Under the pieces are notes generated by a model. That model was not told the origin of the DNA and searched no databases. It was given only the letters and a program-made list of their open reading frames with translations. The translations under genes were made by a program, and so were the position numbers. From the NCBI GenBank assembly GCA_049323455.1, contig JBMONF010000017.1:62001-126000 (forward strand): DNA of 64,000 nucleotides, in the 5' to 3' direction. Positions 54,383 to 63,174 of this stretch are shown in pieces. Source of the stretch: Hypericibacter sp049323455. GTDB lineage: Bacteria > Pseudomonadota > Alphaproteobacteria > Dongiales > Dongiaceae. Position 1 is the first letter of the stretch. Each line of letters starts with the position of its first letter.

Positions 54383-55771
54383 ATGCCGATTCATCTGCAC
54401 AACACGCTGACGCGCCGGAAGGAATCGTTCGTTCCGCTCGATCCCGCCAATGTGCGGATGTATGTCTGCGGGCCGACCGTCTATGACTTCGCGCATATCG
54501 GCAACGCGCGACCGGTGGTCGTGTTCGACACGCTGTTCCGGCTGCTGCGGCACGTCTATGGGCCCGACCACGTCACCTATGTGCGCAACATCACCGACGT
54601 CGAGGACAAGATCATTGCCGCAGCGGCGGCCGGCAACGAGCCGATCGACGCGCTGACGCAGCGCACGGCGGCCGCCTACCACCAGGACATGGGCGCGCTC
54701 AACGCCTTGTCGCCGACCTTCGAGCCGCGCGCCACGCAGCATATCGCCGGCATGATCGCGATGATCGAGACGCTGCTCGAGCGCGGCTTCGCCTATGCCG
54801 CCGAGGGCCACGTGCTGTTCCACGTGCCGGCGATGGCGGATTACGGCCGGCTCTCGGGCCGCTCGCTCGACGAGATGATCGCGGGCGCCCGGGTGGAGGT
54901 GGCACCCTACAAGAAGCATCCCGCCGATTTCGTGCTGTGGAAGCCCGCCAAGCCCGAGGAACCGGGCTGGGACAGCCCCTGGGGCCGCGGCCGACCCGGC
55001 TGGCACATCGAATGCTCGGCCATGAGCAAGGCGCTGCTGGGCACCACCTTCGACATCCATGGTGGCGGCATCGACCTGATCTTTCCCCATCACGAGAACG
55101 AGATTGCGCAGAGCCGCTGCGCGCACGAGGGCGCCCCCCTGGCGCGCTACTGGATGCATAACGGCTTCGTCCAGGTCGGCGGCGAGAAGATGTCGAAGTC
55201 GCTCGGCAACTTCTTCACGGTGCGCCAGCTGCTCGAGGAAGGCCATCGCGGCGAGGCGATCCGCCTGGCGCTGCTCTCGGCCCACTACCGCCAGCCGATC
55301 GACATCACGCGCGAAGGGCTGGGCGAGGCCAAGACGGCGCTGGACCGGTTCTATACCGCGCTGGCCAAGGCCGGCGGCGCGGCGCTGCCCGCCGAGGACG
55401 AGGCGGCCGAGCCGCCGCTCGACGTGCTGGCGGCGCTCGAGGACGACCTCAACACGCCGCTGGCGCTGAGCCACCTGCACGAGCTGGCACATCGGCTCAA
55501 CAAGGCCGCAAGCGATGCCGAGCGCGAGCAGGCCGTCCGTGCCTTGACGGCGGCGGGCGCATTGCTGGGGCTCCTGCAGCAGTCGCCGGAAGTCTGGCTG
55601 CGCGGCGCGGCAGACGATGCGGCGGAGATCGAAGCCGCGATCGCGGCGCGTGCGGCGGCGCGCAAAGCGCGCAATTTTGCCGAGGCCGACCGGATCCGTG
55701 CGGCACTCGCGGCGCGCGGCATCCTGCTCGACGACGGCCCGCAAGGGACGACCTGGCGTCGCGCCGGGTAA
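54383..55771 (+). CDS. cysS: Cysteinyl-tRNA synthetase
   Basis: A 462-residue class I synthetase. Zinc ligand and HIGH motif in MYVCGPTVYDFAHIGNAR, GWHIECSAMS, HGGGIDLIFPHHENEIAQS, and KMSKS in GGEKMSKSLGNF. The C-terminal DALR domain ends in RAALAARGILLDDGPQGT. The ATG at 54383 (MPIHLHN) is chosen over a TTG two codons upstream. It is the last gene of the nadE-gltX-cysS run and is followed by a repeat element. Confidence 0.96.
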   Translation: MPIHLHNTLTRRKESFVPLDPANVRMYVCGPTVYDFAHIGNARPVVVFDTLFRLLRHVYGPDHVTYVRNITDVEDKIIAAAAAGNEPIDALTQRTAAAYHQDMGALNALSPTFEPRATQHIAGMIAMIETLLERGFAYAAEGHVLFHVPAMADYGRLSGRSLDEMIAGARVEVAPYKKHPADFVLWKPAKPEEPGWDSPWGRGRPGWHIECSAMSKALLGTTFDIHGGGIDLIFPHHENEIAQSRCAHEGAPLARYWMHNGFVQVGGEKMSKSLGNFFTVRQLLEEGHRGEAIRLALLSAHYRQPIDITREGLGEAKTALDRFYTALAKAGGAALPAEDEAAEPPLDVLAALEDDLNTPLALSHLHELAHRLNKAASDAEREQAVRALTAAGALLGLLQQSPEVWLRGAADDAAEIEAAIAARAAARKARNFAEADRIRAALAARGILLDDGPQGTTWRRAG

Positions 55772-55801
55772 GAGCCTTTTCGGCCGGATAGAATCGCACC
55801 C

Positions 55802-55892
55802 CATCGTCGTTCTCGCGCAAGCGGGAAGCTGGGGGACAAGCGCAATGTGCGGCTGCCCTGGGCCCCCGCTTTCGCGGGGGCGACGAGAGGGT
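55802..55892 (-). repeat. REP-like intergenic repeat, copy A
   Basis: In reverse complement this element matches 60976-61061. The first 38 bases agree at 36 positions and the far ends (near CGAACGA/CGATG) also match. Each copy has two hairpin-forming ends: CCCCCGCGAAAGCGGGGG type and a TCCCGCTTGCGCGAGA type. It lies after cysS and before a convergent PAS-domain gene. Confidence 0.65.
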
Positions 55893-55958
55893 CTTCCGCC
55901 CAGGATGCTCTCCGAGCGCGCTGGAACCGATCCTCTGCAATGAGGAAAGGCGTTAATC

Positions 55959-56525
55959 TCAACTCAAGGGCAGAATGCCGGACCTGCGCTCGATGGTGCT
56001 GAAGTCTTCTATGCCGATGCCGTGCGTGACGGTTGCGCCGTCCTCCGACAGCGGAAAGACCGCCCACTCGTATTCCTTGAGCTTGTCGTCGGTCCAGACG
56101 ATCGTGTCGCGGCCGAAGATCGGCAGGCCGGTTTCGACCATCTCGGCCACATGGCGCAGCCAGACATTGACGTAGTCGGACTGCCAGCCGATCTCGTCGA
56201 GCCACTTTCCGGTGTAGTCCATACCGATGAAACGGGCCTGCTCGGTTCCCACCAGGCGATAGCGGATCCGCAAGGGGCTGTATTGGTATTCGGCAAGGAT
56301 CAGATAGGGGAGCAGGGGCTTCATCCGACCCGGATCGAGCCCCCTCTTGCGCGGAAACCGGCGCCCGTCCCGAAGCTCCTCCCAATAGGCGGCGAGCAGG
56401 CGAATATTCCTGGATGTGACATCGGCGAAAGGGAGCCGCACCATCTGTGCGGTCGGCGACGCCGTTGCTCTTCCCGATGCGCCGTGGCGCGATCTGCGTC
56501 CGTCTGACGGCGGCTCGCTTGCCAT
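55959..56525 (-). CDS. PAS_5-family PAS domain protein
   Basis: A 188-residue protein with a polar 30-residue start and one PAS-like domain: LLAAYWEELRDGRRFPRKRGLDP, then LILAEYQYSPLRIRYRLVGTE and DYTGKWLDEI. This is the pattern of the PAS_5 family of small alphaproteobacterial proteins with no output domain. Function is unknown; a sensory or cell-envelope-linked role is often assumed. The ATG at 56525 is used; Met28 (56444) is an alternative since the conserved region begins after it. Confidence 0.8.
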   Translation of the reverse strand: MASEPPSDGRRSRHGASGRATASPTAQMVRLPFADVTSRNIRLLAAYWEELRDGRRFPRKRGLDPGRMKPLLPYLILAEYQYSPLRIRYRLVGTEQARFIGMDYTGKWLDEIGWQSDYVNVWLRHVAEMVETGLPIFGRDTIVWTDDKLKEYEWAVFPLSEDGATVTHGIGIEDFSTIERRSGILPLS

Positions 56526-56646
56526 CCTTCAGGCTCCCCGAGCCGAGTTCACGCGGCCAGTCTAGCCGATTTCGGGGTGGGAATCACGGGGTCGAGAGCG
56601 GGAAAATCAGAGGATCGGCAACTCCCGGTGGCAGGGAATCGGGGGA

Positions 56647-57285
56647 TCAGCGTTCGGCCAGCGCCAGCCGCGCAGCGAGCCCGACGAAAAGGCTCGCGGT
56701 CGTCCAGCGCAGGGCGGTGGCGACCCGGCGCGAACCCAGGATCCAGCCGCGCGCCGCGCTCGCCGACAGCGCGACCAGGAGATTGATCGCGGTGCCGCCG
56801 GCATTGAAGAGCAGGCCCAAAAACAGAATCTGCGCCGCGACCGAACCGCGCCCCGGCGTGACGAACTGCGGCAGGAAGGCGAGAACGAAGAGCGCGACCT
56901 TCGGGTTGAACAGATTGGTCGTCATGCCGTCGAGGAAGGCGCGATGAGGGCGCCGGGGCGGTAGGGCGGCGGCTGCGGCCGGCCCCGCGCGGTCGGTGAT
57001 CGCGCGCCAGGCGAGATAGAGCAGATAGGCCGCCCCGGCATATTTCACGGCGAGAAAGGCGGTCTCGGAATGCAGCAGCAGCGCCGAGACGCCGAAAGCG
57101 GCCAGGAGCGAATGGACCAGGCTGCCGCCGGCGACGCCGAAGGCGGCCCAGACCCCGGCCACGCGGCCGCGCCCCAGGCTCTGGGCCAGCACCAGCGTCA
57201 TGTCGGCGCCGGGCGTCAGGTTGAGGGCGAGGCTCGCCGCAAGGAAAGGCAGCAGGGTGGCGAGGTCGGGCAGGAAGCTCGGCAT
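56647..57285 (-). CDS. LysE/RhtB-family exporter
   Basis: A 212-residue membrane protein with six hydrophobic helices. LNLTPGADMTLVLAQSLGRGRVAGV near residues 20-40 (read as separate blocks LNLTPGADM and GRGRVAGV) and NLFNPKVALFVLAFLPQF are the LysE/RhtB signatures. Members export amino acids such as lysine, threonine or homoserine lactone. The ATG at 57285 is the conserved start; upstream in-frame sequence lacks homology. Confidence 0.9.
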   Translation of the reverse strand: MPSFLPDLATLLPFLAASLALNLTPGADMTLVLAQSLGRGRVAGVWAAFGVAGGSLVHSLLAAFGVSALLLHSETAFLAVKYAGAAYLLYLAWRAITDRAGPAAAAALPPRRPHRAFLDGMTTNLFNPKVALFVLAFLPQFVTPGRGSVAAQILFLGLLFNAGGTAINLLVALSASAARGWILGSRRVATALRWTTASLFVGLAARLALAER

Positions 57286-57627
57286 GAGTTTGCTCGGGCG
57301 GTTGAGCGGCGGTGAAGAGCGACGGGATGGCGGGGCGGGGCCGATACCCGTTGGCAAGTAGGCTACCCCAGAATCAAACGCCACCAAGCCTCGCCGACGC
57401 TATCCGGTCTGTGTACGGGAGGGCACGGCCCCGGAGCCCCAATGCATTCTGAGGTGGGCGCATTGGTGGCCATTTCTGCGGCCCCTGTCAACCAAGCGAG
57501 GTCTGGCAGGTCGGCCTAGGCTGCCCTCGTGCCCTGGTTGACGCCGCCGGCCCTTGGGGGCAGAAAGGCGGCCGACGCGGCCCTTGGACGGGCCTGCAGC
57601 CGATCCCCGCTTCCCCAGGCCCCCTCG
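57286..57627. other. 342-base divergent intergenic region (lysE-type / cimA)
   Basis: No gene is visible. The frames are short and low in homology. No good -35/-10 pair or operator stands out on either strand, although promoters for both flanking genes must lie here. The cimA start lacks a strong ribosome-binding site. Confidence 0.4.
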
Positions 57628-59256
57628 ATGGATGACAGGCGCGTTTATCTTTTCGACAACACGTTGCGCGACGGCGCCCAGACCCAGGGCGTCGATTTCA
57701 GCGTCGCCGACAAGCTGGCGATCGCCCAGGCGCTGGACAAGCTCGGGGTGGACTACATCGAGGGCGGCTGGCCGGGCGCCAACCCGACCGACGACGCCTT
57801 TTTCGCCCAGCCGCCGGCTCTGAGGCGCGCGCGCCTCGTCGCCTTCGGCATGACACGCCGTCCGGGTCGCAGCGCCGCCAACGATCCGGGCCTGGCCGCG
57901 CTCATCGGCAGCAAGGCGCGCGCTCTCTGCATGGTCGGCAAGAGCTGGGACTTCCATGTGGATGTGGCGCTGGGCATTCCGCGTGCCGAGAACATCGACA
58001 TGATCGCCGAGAGCGTCCAGCACGCGAAGACGCGCGTCGACGAGGTCATGCTCGATGCCGAGCATTTCTTCGACGGCTACAAGGCCAATCGGACTTACGC
58101 GCTCGATTGCGCCAAGGCCGCCTACGAAGCGGGCGCGCGCTGGATCGTGCTGTGCGACACCAACGGCGGCACCCTGCCGCACGAGATCGAGCGCATCGTG
58201 GCCGAGGTGGCGAACGCCATTCCCGGGACCCATCTCGGCATCCATTGCCACAACGACACCGAGAACGCGGTCGCCAACAGCCTGGCCGCCGTGCGGGCCG
58301 GCGCGCGCCAGATCCAAGGCACGCTGAACGGGCTCGGCGAGCGCTGCGGCAACGCCAACCTGGTCTCGCTGATCCCGAGCCTGCTGCTCAAGACCGACTT
58401 CAAGATCGGCATCGGCTTGGAGGAGATGAAGGGGCTGACGCATGTCTCGCGCCTCCTGGACGAGCGGCTCAACCGCGCGCCCGCGCGCAATGCGCCTTAC
58501 GTCGGCGAATCCGCGTTCGCGCACAAGGGCGGGCTCCACGTCTCGGCGGTGGAGAAGGACCCGCGCACCTACGAACACATAGAGCCGTCGCTCGTCGGCA
58601 ACCGGCGGCACATCGTCGTCTCCGACCAGTCGGGCCGCGCCAACATCCTGGCGCGCTTCCGGGACATCGGGCTCGCCATCGAGGCGGACGATCCCAAGGT
58701 GGCCTCGCTGGTCGAGCTGGTGAAGGCGCGCGAGTATGACGGCTATGCCTATGACGGCGCGGAGGCCAGCTTCGAGCTCCTGGCCCGGCGCGAGCTCGGC
58801 AGCGTGCCCGATTATTTCCGCGTGGCGCGCTTCCGGGTCATGGACGACCGGCGCTGGAACGCGCGCGGCGAGCTGGTGACAGAATCCGAGGCCACCATCA
58901 CGCTCGAGGTGGGCGCCGAGCGGCTGATGACGGTGGCGACCGGCAACGGCCCCGTCAACGCGCTCGACAGCGCGCTCCGGAAGGCGCTGCTCGCCTTCTA
59001 TCCCGAGCTCGAGGACATGCGCCTGGTCGACTACAAGGTGCGCATCCTGACGCCGGGTGCCGGCACTGGCGCCGTCACGCGCGTCATGATCGAGAGCACC
59101 GACGCCACCGGCGAACGCTGGAGCACGGTCGGTGTCTCGGCCAACATCATCGACGCTTCCTTCAACGCGCTCCACGACGGCATCACCTGGAAGCTGTTCC
59201 GTTCCGGCGCGCCTGCGCGTCACGGCGCGGCCGGCAGCGCTCCGAAAGGCCGCTGA
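57628..59256 (+). CDS. cimA: (R)-citramalate synthase
   Basis: A 542-residue enzyme of the isopropylmalate synthase family. FDNTLRDGAQTQGVDFSV marks the catalytic start, GIHCHNDTENAVANS and GTLNGLGERCGNANL carry metal and substrate residues, and the C-terminal 150 residues form the regulatory LeuA dimer domain. The RDGAQT and LGERCGNANL variants are typical of CimA rather than LeuA. It condenses pyruvate and acetyl-CoA to citramalate, a threonine-independent route to isoleucine. The ATG at 57628 (MDDRRVYLFD) is used; homology begins there. Its stop shares a base with the trmJ start. Confidence 0.9.
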   Translation: MDDRRVYLFDNTLRDGAQTQGVDFSVADKLAIAQALDKLGVDYIEGGWPGANPTDDAFFAQPPALRRARLVAFGMTRRPGRSAANDPGLAALIGSKARALCMVGKSWDFHVDVALGIPRAENIDMIAESVQHAKTRVDEVMLDAEHFFDGYKANRTYALDCAKAAYEAGARWIVLCDTNGGTLPHEIERIVAEVANAIPGTHLGIHCHNDTENAVANSLAAVRAGARQIQGTLNGLGERCGNANLVSLIPSLLLKTDFKIGIGLEEMKGLTHVSRLLDERLNRAPARNAPYVGESAFAHKGGLHVSAVEKDPRTYEHIEPSLVGNRRHIVVSDQSGRANILARFRDIGLAIEADDPKVASLVELVKAREYDGYAYDGAEASFELLARRELGSVPDYFRVARFRVMDDRRWNARGELVTESEATITLEVGAERLMTVATGNGPVNALDSALRKALLAFYPELEDMRLVDYKVRILTPGAGTGAVTRVMIESTDATGERWSTVGVSANIIDASFNALHDGITWKLFRSGAPARHGAAGSAPKGR

Positions 59257-60050
59257 TGGCGTCCGCCGGCCGGCGGGCTCAGCGGCCGCTGGATGCTCCC
59301 GCTGTCATCCTGGTCCAGCCGCAACTGCCCGAGAACATCGGCGCCGCCGCCCGCGCCATGATGAATTGCGGCTTGACCGCCTTGCGTCTGGTGCGCCCGC
59401 GCGAAGCCTGGCCCAACGAGCGGGCGCGGGAGGTTTCTTCGGGCGCCTTCGAGGCGATCGACAAGGCCGAGGTCTTCCCTTCCGCGCGCGCCGCGGTCGC
59501 CGACCTCACCCGCGTCTACGCCACCTCGGCGCGCCATCGCCAGATGATCAAGACGGTGCTGACCCCGCGCGAGGCGGCGGCCGATATGCGGGCGGCGGTG
59601 GCGCGGGGCGAGCGGGTGGGCATCATGTTCGGACCCGAACGCACCGGCCTCGAGAACGACGAGCTGTCGCTGGCCGACGCGGTCATCCGCGTGCCGCTCA
59701 ATCCCGGCTTCACCTCGCTCAACCTGGCCCAGGCGGTGCTGCTGGTGGGCTATGATTGGTTCCAGGCGGGCGACGCCACGCCGCCGCGCGAGCTGGTGAC
59801 GAACAACACCAGGCCGGCCGAGAAGGCCGAACTGATGAACTTCTTCGACCATCTGGAGCGCGAGCTCGATGCCTGCGGTTTCCTGCGCAATCTGGAAAAA
59901 CGGCCGGGCATGGTGCGCAACATCCGCAACATCTTTCAGCGCGCCTCCCTGACGCGTCAGGAGATCCGCACCCTCCACGGCATCGTCAAGGAGCTGTCCT
60001 CCAAGCGCGAGAACCGGCCCCGGCGCCGGAAAGCCGATTCAAAGGGTTGA
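59256..60050 (+). CDS. trmJ: tRNA 2'-O-methyltransferase, SpoU family (TrmJ-like)
   Basis: A 264-residue SPOUT methyltransferase. Motifs: VQPQLPENIGAAARAMMNCG, IMFGPERTGLENDEL and VPLNPGFTSLNLAQAV, which form the trefoil knot that binds S-adenosylmethionine. TrmJ methylates position 32 in the anticodon loop of several tRNAs. A C-terminal basic tail (KRENRPRRRKADSKG) probably contacts RNA. It overlaps cimA by one base. Confidence 0.9.
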   Translation: MASAGRRAQRPLDAPAVILVQPQLPENIGAAARAMMNCGLTALRLVRPREAWPNERAREVSSGAFEAIDKAEVFPSARAAVADLTRVYATSARHRQMIKTVLTPREAAADMRAAVARGERVGIMFGPERTGLENDELSLADAVIRVPLNPGFTSLNLAQAVLLVGYDWFQAGDATPPRELVTNNTRPAEKAELMNFFDHLERELDACGFLRNLEKRPGMVRNIRNIFQRASLTRQEIRTLHGIVKELSSKRENRPRRRKADSKG

Positions 60051-60071
60051 AAAATCTGGATTTTTGCGGCT

Positions 60072-60100
60072 TTGACAAGGGATGCGGGCTCGGGCTATAC
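60072..60100 (+). promoter_or_regulatory. rpsD promoter
   Basis: TTGACA at 60072-60077 and CTATAC at 60095-60100, 17 bases apart, about 124 bases before the rpsD start. A perfect -35 with a fair -10 and ideal spacing fits a strong ribosomal-protein promoter with a leader long enough for translational control. Confidence 0.65.
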
Positions 60101-60200
60101 CCACGCGCCCTATTCCCGAGAAAGCGGGTGCCGGCCGAAGCCGTGCCGGGACCCCGTCCGCCGGGCGCTTAGCGTCCGGGACAGGAACTATCGGGACAAC

Positions 60201-60227
60201 ATGGAAGAAGAAGGAACCCGCCGGTGA
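60201..60227 (+). other. Eight-codon leader frame overlapping the rpsD start
   Basis: ATG at 60201 opens a frame, MEEEGTRR, whose TGA overlaps the rpsD GTG as GTGA. Its purine-rich codons also hold the AAGGA that serves rpsD. It may be a real translated leader or merely the ribosome-binding site of rpsD happening to follow an ATG. Confidence 0.3.
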
Positions 60228-60838
60228 CCAAGCGCGCCGAATCCAAATACAAGATCGACCGACGCCTCGGCGTCAATCTCTGGGGCCGCCCCAAGAGCCC
60301 CATCAACCGCCGCGAATATGGCCCGGGCCAGCACGGCCAGCGGCGCAAGAAGCCGTCCGACTTCGGCCTGCAGCTCATGGCCAAGCAGCGGCTCAAGGGC
60401 TATTACGGCAGCATCGGCGAGCGCCAGTTCCGCCGCCTCTATGAGGAGGCCGCGCGCCGGCGCGGCGACACGGGCGAGAACCTGATCGGGCTGCTCGAAC
60501 GCCGTCTCGACGCCGTGGTCTATCGCGCCAAATTCGTGCCGACCGTGTTCGCCGCGCGTCAGTTCGTCAGCCACGGCCACGTCAAGGTCAACGGCAAGCG
60601 CGTCACCATCCCCTCCTATCAGGTCAAGGAGGGCGACATCGTCGAGTTGAAGGAGAAGTCGAAGCAGCTCGCCACGGTGCTCGAATCCGTCGCTTCGGCC
60701 GAGCGCGACGTGCCGGACTATATCGAGGCCGATCACAAGGGCATGCGCGCCAAGCTCGTGCGCACCCCGGCCTTGGCCGACGTGCCCTATCCGGTGCAGA
60801 TGGAGCCGCACCTGGTGGTCGAGTTCTACTCGCGCTGA
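60224..60838 (+). CDS. rpsD: 30S ribosomal protein S4
   Basis: A 204-residue protein matching S4 throughout: YKIDRRLGVNLWGRPKSP, YGPGQHGQRRKKPSDFG, the S4 RNA-binding domain around RRLDAVVYRAKFVPT and HGHVKVNGKRVTIPSY, and the VEFYSR end. The start is GTG at 60224, after AAGGA. S4 nucleates 30S assembly. The gene stands alone, as is usual in alphaproteobacteria, with its own promoter and terminator. Confidence 0.98.
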   Translation: MTKRAESKYKIDRRLGVNLWGRPKSPINRREYGPGQHGQRRKKPSDFGLQLMAKQRLKGYYGSIGERQFRRLYEEAARRRGDTGENLIGLLERRLDAVVYRAKFVPTVFAARQFVSHGHVKVNGKRVTIPSYQVKEGDIVELKEKSKQLATVLESVASAERDVPDYIEADHKGMRAKLVRTPALADVPYPVQMEPHLVVEFYSR

Positions 60839-60865
60839 ACGTCCGGAAATCTCGATGTTTTCCGA

Positions 60866-60893
60866 GGGCCGGCCCTGCCAAGGGCCGGCCCTT
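60866..60893 (+). terminator. rpsD terminator
   Basis: Two GGGCCGGCCC blocks (60866-60875 and 60882-60891) around TGCCAA form a 10-pair GC hairpin 28 bases after the rpsD stop. The T tract is short (TTCG), as is common in this genome. Confidence 0.7.
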
Positions 60894-60975
60894 CGCGTTC
60901 GAGGCGTGCCACGAGGCCGTGGCGGGCACCCCGCCAAGCCGCTATTTCTAGAGCGGGTTTTGCTCGGACAGAAAA

Positions 60976-61061
60976 ACCCTCTCGTCGCCCCAGCGAAAGC
61001 CGGGGCCCAGGGCTTCTGCACCTCGCTTGCTCCTGGATTCCGCTTTCGCGGGAACGATGAT
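60976..61061 (+). repeat. REP-like intergenic repeat, copy B
   Basis: Related to 55802-55892 in the opposite orientation: the first 38 bases match at 36 positions. The internal hairpins are built on CCCC-AGCGAAAGC-CGGGG and a TTCCGCTTTCGCGGGAA type. It lies between rpsD and the dioxygenase gene. Confidence 0.65.
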
Positions 61062-61108
61062 GGATTACGATCCCGCCCGATTGGAATCCGCCCCAGACGC
61101 GTCGAACC

Positions 61109-61918
61109 ATGAGCGCCGAACTGCCCGTCCTGTTCCTCTCCCACGGCTCGCCGATGCTCCCCTTCGAGGACATCGCGGCCCGCGCCTTCATGGCGGGGCT
61201 GGGCGCCCGCCTGCCGCGGCCCGAGGCGATCTTGTGCATCTCGGCCCATTGGGAGACGCCGGCGCCGGCCGTGAGCGGCGCCGAGCGGCCGGAGACCATC
61301 CACGATTTCTACGGCTTCCCCGAGGCGCTCTATCGGCTCGAATACCCGGCGCCCGGGGCGCCGACGCTGGCCCGGCGCGTCTGCGCGCTTCTGGGAACGG
61401 CCGGCATGGCGGCAACGATCGACGAGGCCCGCGGCCTCGATCACGGCGCCTGGAACCCGCTCATGCTGATCTACCCCAAGGCCGACATTCCGGTGACGCA
61501 GCTCTCGATCCAGCATCATGCCGGGCCGGCCCATCATTTGGCCTTGGGCCGCGCACTCAAGCCCTTGCGGAGCGAAGGCGTGGTGGTGCTGGCGAGCGGC
61601 GGGGCCGTGCACAATCTGCGCCAGTTCCATATCGATCGCGAGCGGCCGGCCGATTGGGCGGTCGCCTTCGACGAGTGGCTGGCCGGTCGCATTGCCGCGG
61701 GGGATGCCGCCAGCCTGATCGAATATCGCCGCCTCAGGCCCGAGGGGAAGCTTGCGCATCCTCGCGACGAGCATTTCTTGCCGCTCTTCGTGGCGATGGG
61801 GGCAGGCGAGGGCGAGACCGGCCGGCCGCTCCACCGCAGTTTCGCCCACGGCAGCCTCAGCATGGCGGCCTATGGCTGGGGCGAGATCCTGCCCGAAGGA
61901 ACGCGCGTGGCCGCCTGA
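61109..61918 (+). CDS. LigB/DODA-type extradiol ring-cleavage dioxygenase
   Basis: A 269-residue enzyme of the class III extradiol dioxygenase family. The conserved histidines are in FLSHGSPML, ISAHWETP, LDHGAWNPL and GGAVHNLR, forming the metal site and acid/base residues seen in DODA/YgiD. It would open a catechol-type ring next to a diol; DOPA is the model substrate, but the natural one is unknown. No ribosome-binding site is strong. It is separated from rpsD by a repeat. Confidence 0.87.
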   Translation: MSAELPVLFLSHGSPMLPFEDIAARAFMAGLGARLPRPEAILCISAHWETPAPAVSGAERPETIHDFYGFPEALYRLEYPAPGAPTLARRVCALLGTAGMAATIDEARGLDHGAWNPLMLIYPKADIPVTQLSIQHHAGPAHHLALGRALKPLRSEGVVVLASGGAVHNLRQFHIDRERPADWAVAFDEWLAGRIAAGDAASLIEYRRLRPEGKLAHPRDEHFLPLFVAMGAGEGETGRPLHRSFAHGSLSMAAYGWGEILPEGTRVAA

Positions 61919-62016
61919 GCTCGCATTTCTATCCCCCGCGAGAGGCCCCCTCGTGGCACGTATCCTTTTACGCGGCTGGTCCGTCTACAAGGCAAACGGC
62001 AGCGAGGGAGGAATCC

Positions 62017-62955
62017 GTGAGCGAAGTCGACATTCCGGCCACGATGCGAGAGGAGTTGCGGGCGACCTGGCACCGCTATCTCGATCTGATCGAGCCGTTG
62101 CGCCCGGCGCTGCACCGCTACTGTCGGCATCTCACCGGTACGCTATGGGATGCCGAGGATCTGGTGCAGGACACGGTGCTGCGCGGCTTCGGCACGTTGG
62201 GTGCGATACACCACGAGATTCGCAATCCGCAGGCATATCTGCTGCGCATCGCCGCGAATCTGTGGATCGATTCGCATCGCCGGCGTTTCCGCGACCCGGC
62301 TGACCCGCTCTCCGAGCCGATGGAGCCGAGAGGCTCCGATCCCGTCGCAATACGCGATGCGACGAAGGTCTTGTTGCAGGGACTGGCTCCGCAAGAACGC
62401 GCCGCTGTCGTGCTCAAGGACGTGTTCGACTTCACGCTCGACGAGATCGCCACCATGCTGGGAACCAGCACTGGCGCGGTGAAAGCGGCTCTGCACCGGG
62501 GGCGAACCCGACTGCGGGAGGGCGCGGAGGCCGCGCTGCCCGGACGGTGTCCACCGTCGGTCGAGCTGGTCGATCGCTTCGTCGCCGCCTTCAACGCCCG
62601 CGATGTCGCCGGTGTGACGGCTCTGCTGCTGGACGGCGCGTCGGCCGAAGTCGTCGGCTGCGTGTCCGAGCATGGCGCAAAGGCGATCATCACCGGGTCG
62701 ATCCGTCACACCTTCGAGCTCGAGGAGGGGGCGCCGCGCGCCGAGCGACGTCAGTTCCGGGGCGAGCCGATCGTCATCGTCTGGTATGCGCTGCCCGAAG
62801 GCAACAGGGCCGGCGATGTGCTGCGGATCGAGGAGCAGGATGGACAGATCGCTTTCCTGCGCTACTACGCCTTCTGTCCCGAGACCCTGGCGGAGGTGGC
62901 GCAGGAGCTGGGGCTGCCACTGCGGACCCGGGGCTACCACTACCGCATGGGCTGA
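62017..62955 (+). CDS. ECF-type RNA polymerase sigma factor with C-terminal SnoaL-like domain
   Basis: A 312-residue sigma factor. Region 2 shows WDAEDLVQDTVLRGF and AYLLRIAANLWIDSHRR; region 4 shows DFTLDEIATMLGTSTGAVKAALHRGR. After residue 180 an NTF2/SnoaL-like domain follows, as in SigJ-type sigma factors that sense signals through this tail instead of an anti-sigma protein. GTG at 62017 is chosen because GGGAGGA precedes it closely; the open frame upstream overlaps another gene. Its targets are unknown. Confidence 0.88.
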   Translation: MSEVDIPATMREELRATWHRYLDLIEPLRPALHRYCRHLTGTLWDAEDLVQDTVLRGFGTLGAIHHEIRNPQAYLLRIAANLWIDSHRRRFRDPADPLSEPMEPRGSDPVAIRDATKVLLQGLAPQERAAVVLKDVFDFTLDEIATMLGTSTGAVKAALHRGRTRLREGAEAALPGRCPPSVELVDRFVAAFNARDVAGVTALLLDGASAEVVGCVSEHGAKAIITGSIRHTFELEEGAPRAERRQFRGEPIVIVWYALPEGNRAGDVLRIEEQDGQIAFLRYYAFCPETLAEVAQELGLPLRTRGYHYRMG

Positions 62956-63174
62956 CGAGCAGTGGTTGCCCGATTTGCGCCGGCGACGTCGGGGAGCGTG
63001 CGGGCCGGGTGAGAGAGTGGCGGATCGCCCGCTTCGTCGCCGCTGTGCCGACGACAGCCGGATGTGGCCGCCTCGGGCGGCGGCGAGCCGGCATCGGCAG
63101 GCGCTATCGCGCCTGACCTCGGGCGGCGCGTCCGCTATGCTGGCCTCGACCCGGCATCCGAGCGAGGCCGTTCC

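Noticed and set aside
55802..55892. CRISPR-like repeat
   Set aside because: Two dispersed copies in opposite orientation with no regular spacers and no cas genes.
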